Positions 53,739 through 55,953 of a stretch of DNA of 55,953 nt are shown piece by piece. The notes under the pieces were generated by a model that was not told the DNA's origin, ran no database searches, and saw only the letters and a program-made list of their open reading frames with translations. How positions within the stretch are numbered: the stretch's first letter is position 1; the number at the start of each line of letters is the position of its first letter. Source of the DNA: Caldifarciminota bacterium (GTDB lineage: Bacteria > Hydrothermota > Tepidihabitantia > B3-TA06); assembly GCA_016934635.1 (NCBI GenBank), contig JAFGSK010000062.1, positions 1 to 55,953 of the forward strand, read 5' to 3'. Made by a program: the position numbers and the translations under genes.

Positions 53739-54916
53739 TTCAAGAGCGCCTTTTCCGAGCCGAAACCTCGAGCCGCAAAACGCAAGGCCAGCATTAGAAA
53801 AACGAACATCGATGCGAGCGTATAGAGAATCGCAGATGCCGGCAGGGTATTCATTAACAGGCCTCTCAGTACGAGCATTACGTTCAGGAAAGGAACGAAG
53901 AACATCCACGCAGGCGGTACTGCAGGTATTATCTGCATGAACATAATAGGAATCACCATGATTATGTTCAAAGGCGCCATATATGCCCCTGCCTGTTTGG
54001 TGGAACGTGTTCTGACCGCAATGGCCATGAGAAGCGCTACGATGAACGCGGCCAAGAGAAGTATGATGAGAAGCATGGCTAATATCTTTCCTGCAGAAAG
54101 CATCCCTGCAAGATTGAACCCACTCGCTTCCGCCGAGATCAAGGGTATCACGAAGGATGCAGCGAGCGACATTCCGAGTGCGGTAAGGATAGGCGAGATA
54201 AAGGCAAACGTCACTCCGGCAAGGTACTTTCCGAACATTATCGAACCCCGTGGTATGGGCGCGGTCAATAGAAGCTCAAGTGTTTTTCGTTCCTTCTCCC
54301 CTGCGGTGGAATCTATGACTATCGAGGAAGCGCCCATCAATGCCCCCATGACGATGAACATACCGATAATGAATCCTGTGTAGAAACCGAACATCTGCTG
54401 GGGATTTACGGCATTCTCTCGAATAACCGAAACGGCATTCAATAATCGTTCATCGATTCCCTGGCTGGAAAGACGTTTCTTAACAACTTCCTGTTCGTAT
54501 GTAGATAAAAGGAGTTCGACCTTATCGGCGGCAACCTTGGATTCGGTCTGGGTGGCATCGAAAAATATGCGCGTATAGAGATTCATCGAATCCTGTGAGA
54601 AGCTGTCCACGTAAACCACGCAAGAAGCCTTCTTGTCCGAGACGGCTGTAGCGGGGTCATCAACGTTTACTAACCTGACTCTTTCAGTTGCCTTAAACAT
54701 CTCCTCGAGTTCAGGAACTTCAAAAGGTGCAACCAGTGCGACGGCTGAAGGCTTTTCCTGGGCTTTTCTTTCCTTACCTCCGACGAACAGCATAGGCAGT
54801 ACGGTAAATAAAGGCCAGACAAGAAGCGGAAACAGGATAAGGAAAAAGAACGTACGCCGCTCACGGAACGCCGTCCACATCTCCTTGCGATAGATCAGGC
54901 CTACACCTTTAAACAT
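53735..54916 (-). CDS. ABC-2 type exporter permease (NatB-like)
   Basis: The 393-residue membrane protein begins with [33 protein letters not shown], the typical first helix of NatB/CcmB-like permeases. A large extracytoplasmic loop follows (about 50-190), and then five to six helices with [32 protein letters not shown], a hallmark of ABC-2 exporters. It overlaps the ATPase gene by 8 bp. Na+ or another small substrate is possible; substrate unknown. Confidence 0.88.
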   Translation of the reverse strand: MFKGVGLIYRKEMWTAFRERRTFFFLILFPLLVWPLFTVLPMLFVGGKERKAQEKPSAVALVAPFEVPELEEMFKATERVRLVNVDDPATAVSDKKASCVVYVDSFSQDSMNLYTRIFFDATQTESKVAADKVELLLSTYEQEVVKKRLSSQGIDERLLNAVSVIRENAVNPQQMFGFYTGFIIGMFIVMGALMGASSIVIDSTAGEKERKTLELLLTAPIPRGSIMFGKYLAGVTFAFISPILTALGMSLAASFVIPLISAEASGFNLAGMLSAGKILAMLLIILLLAAFIVALLMAIAVRTRSTKQAGAYMAPLNIIMVIPIMFMQIIPAVPPAWMFFVPFLNVMLVLRGLLMNTLPASAILYTLASMFVFLMLALRFAARGFGSEKALLN

Positions 54917-55637
54917 CTCTGCCTACCAGTTTTAGAAACGCTTGTTCCAGATCCTTTGCTCCCGCTTTTCTGCAAATCTCATTAACCGTACCCTGGGCAA
55001 CTATCCTGCCGTGATCGATTATAGCCAGCCGGTCACAAAGCTCCTCTGCGTAAGCCATTATATGAGTGGAATAAAGGATGGTCCTATCCCTTTTGATTTT
55101 TTTAAGCAAATCCCTGATGACCTTTTGCGCAGGAACATCCAGGCCTGCAGTAGGCTCATCCAGTATGAGTAACTGCGGGTCAATGACCAAGGCCTGTCCT
55201 ATCAAGACCTTCTGTTTGTTTCCTTTCGAGAGGTCTTTAAACTTTCGTTTGCGATACTCCTCAAATTCAAGCACTTTGCATATCTCGGCAATGCGTCCCT
55301 CGACGTTATCGATACCGTGAAGCTGGGCAAAGAGTTTGATGTTTTCCTCCCCTGAAAGCCGGTCGTATAGCTTACCGTCTTCCAGAACGACACCTATTCG
55401 CTTGAGTGTTTCCAAAGGTTTTTTTCTGACACTTATTCCCTCTACCTCGACGGTTCCTGAATCCGGCTTGATTATCGAGCAGATACAGCGTACCGTAGTA
55501 GTTTTTCCTGCGCCGTTCGGTCCTAAAAGCCCGAAGAGTTCTCCCCTCCTGGCTTCAAAACTTATCCCGGCAAGGGCCTGCACCTGACCAAACCTTTTTT
55601 CTAATCCCTCAACCTTCAATACTTCTTTTTGACTCAC
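54909..55637 (-). CDS. ABC transporter ATP-binding protein (NatA-like)
   Basis: About 242 residues. Walker A GLLGPNGAGKTTTVRCI, Q-loop region, signature LSKGNKQKVLIGQALV, Walker B LLILDEPTAGLDVPAQ and the H-loop YSTHIM are complete. It drives the permease encoded next. I prefer the GTG at 55637, which follows GAGG and begins MSQKEVLKVEGLEKRF; a longer frame starts at 55673 with a basic extension. The pair forms a two-gene operon. Confidence 0.92.
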   Translation of the reverse strand: MSQKEVLKVEGLEKRFGQVQALAGISFEARRGELFGLLGPNGAGKTTTVRCICSIIKPDSGTVEVEGISVRKKPLETLKRIGVVLEDGKLYDRLSGEENIKLFAQLHGIDNVEGRIAEICKVLEFEEYRKRKFKDLSKGNKQKVLIGQALVIDPQLLILDEPTAGLDVPAQKVIRDLLKKIKRDRTILYSTHIMAYAEELCDRLAIIDHGRIVAQGTVNEICRKAGAKDLEQAFLKLVGRDV

Positions 55638-55748
55638 GAATCCTCTTTCTTGGTTTTGCCGCTTCTTTCTCAACCATCTCGTCCTACATTTACGAAGATA
55701 AACTGGGATTATACTGATTTCACCTATTTACTTCGTAGCGATTGGCTG

Positions 55749-55776
55749 AAGTTACTCATTCCACCATATTTGTCAA
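55749..55776 (-). promoter_or_regulatory. Possible promoter of the ABC exporter operon
   Basis: TTGACA (55776-55771), 16 bp, weak TAACTT (55754-55749) on the minus strand. A TATAAT at 55713-55708 has no matching -35. The leader would be about 105 nt. Confidence 0.3.
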
Positions 55777-55920
55777 CCTGTTCGATTCGGTGTAACATAC
55801 TTAACTTCAGGTTAACCTTTATCCACTCTACACTGGAAATTTTTAATTTATTCAATGTTGTGTCGGGGGGATGTCCCATAGCCTGTTGAAAATAGGATAG
55901 CGGATCCAAAACCTGATAAG

Positions 55921-55949
55921 TATAATCAGGAAAAAAACTACAAAGGAGG
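55921..55949 (+). promoter_or_regulatory. Start signals of a gene beyond the right edge
   Basis: TATAAT (55921-55926) and a strong AAAGGAGG (55942-55949) lie at the very end; the start codon should be just outside the window. A good -35 box at 16-17 bp is not seen. Confidence 0.4.
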
Positions 55950-55953
55950 ATCC

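Overview
The window reads as a chromosomal segment of an anaerobic, double-membraned (Gram-negative-type) bacterium. Outer-membrane beta-barrels, an OmpA-family protein, putative lipoproteins, an LpxH-like phosphoesterase and a C-terminal secretion/Ig-like domain at the left edge point to an outer membrane. A large [NiFe]-hydrogenase/antiporter operon and the absence of any oxygen-respiration gene point to anaerobic metabolism. The mix resembles uncultured FCB-related lineages such as WOR-3/Stahlbacteria; that placement is inference only, because no rRNA or ribosomal protein is present.

Left part (1-11,200): the tail of a secreted protein, an addB-addA-era operon (recombination helicase/nuclease plus ribosome-assembly GTPase), then a secreted protein built from 14 short Cys/NG/W units arranged in triads, followed by an outer-membrane barrel protein.

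Centre (11,995-27,253): one contiguous plus-strand operon of 18 genes. It opens with sulfhydrogenase-type beta and gamma diaphorase subunits, a NuoG-like molybdopterin-fold protein and a polyferredoxin. A group 4 [NiFe]-hydrogenase core (NuoH/B/C/D-like) follows, then NuoN-like and NuoL-like ion-channel subunits, a complete Mrp-type set (MbhD/E-like, MrpB, C, D, E, F, G), and a NuoI-like ferredoxin. A clear intrinsic terminator ends it. I infer an ion-pumping, NAD(P)H/ferredoxin-linked hydrogenase with three large antiporter-like channels, which is the most striking system here.

Right part (27,385-55,953): mostly short transcription units for housekeeping (tgt, trxA, guaB, queA, ligA, xth, tRNA-His) and envelope functions (barrel-TPR protein, lipoproteins, SPFH protein, OmpA, MscL, ABC exporter). 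Accessory patches include a membrane protein/Cys-rich pair, a lipoprotein cluster with a duplicated promoter, and an AAA ATPase-Toprim-like pair that looks like a defence module.

A regularity runs across the whole window. More than twenty promoters can be read by eye as TTGACA-like/TATAAT-like boxes, almost all separated by exactly 16 bp. In about half of them the start codon lies only 5-8 nt after the -10 box with no ribosome-binding site, so these mRNAs should be leaderless. Secreted and membrane genes more often have a leader with a strong GGAGG site.
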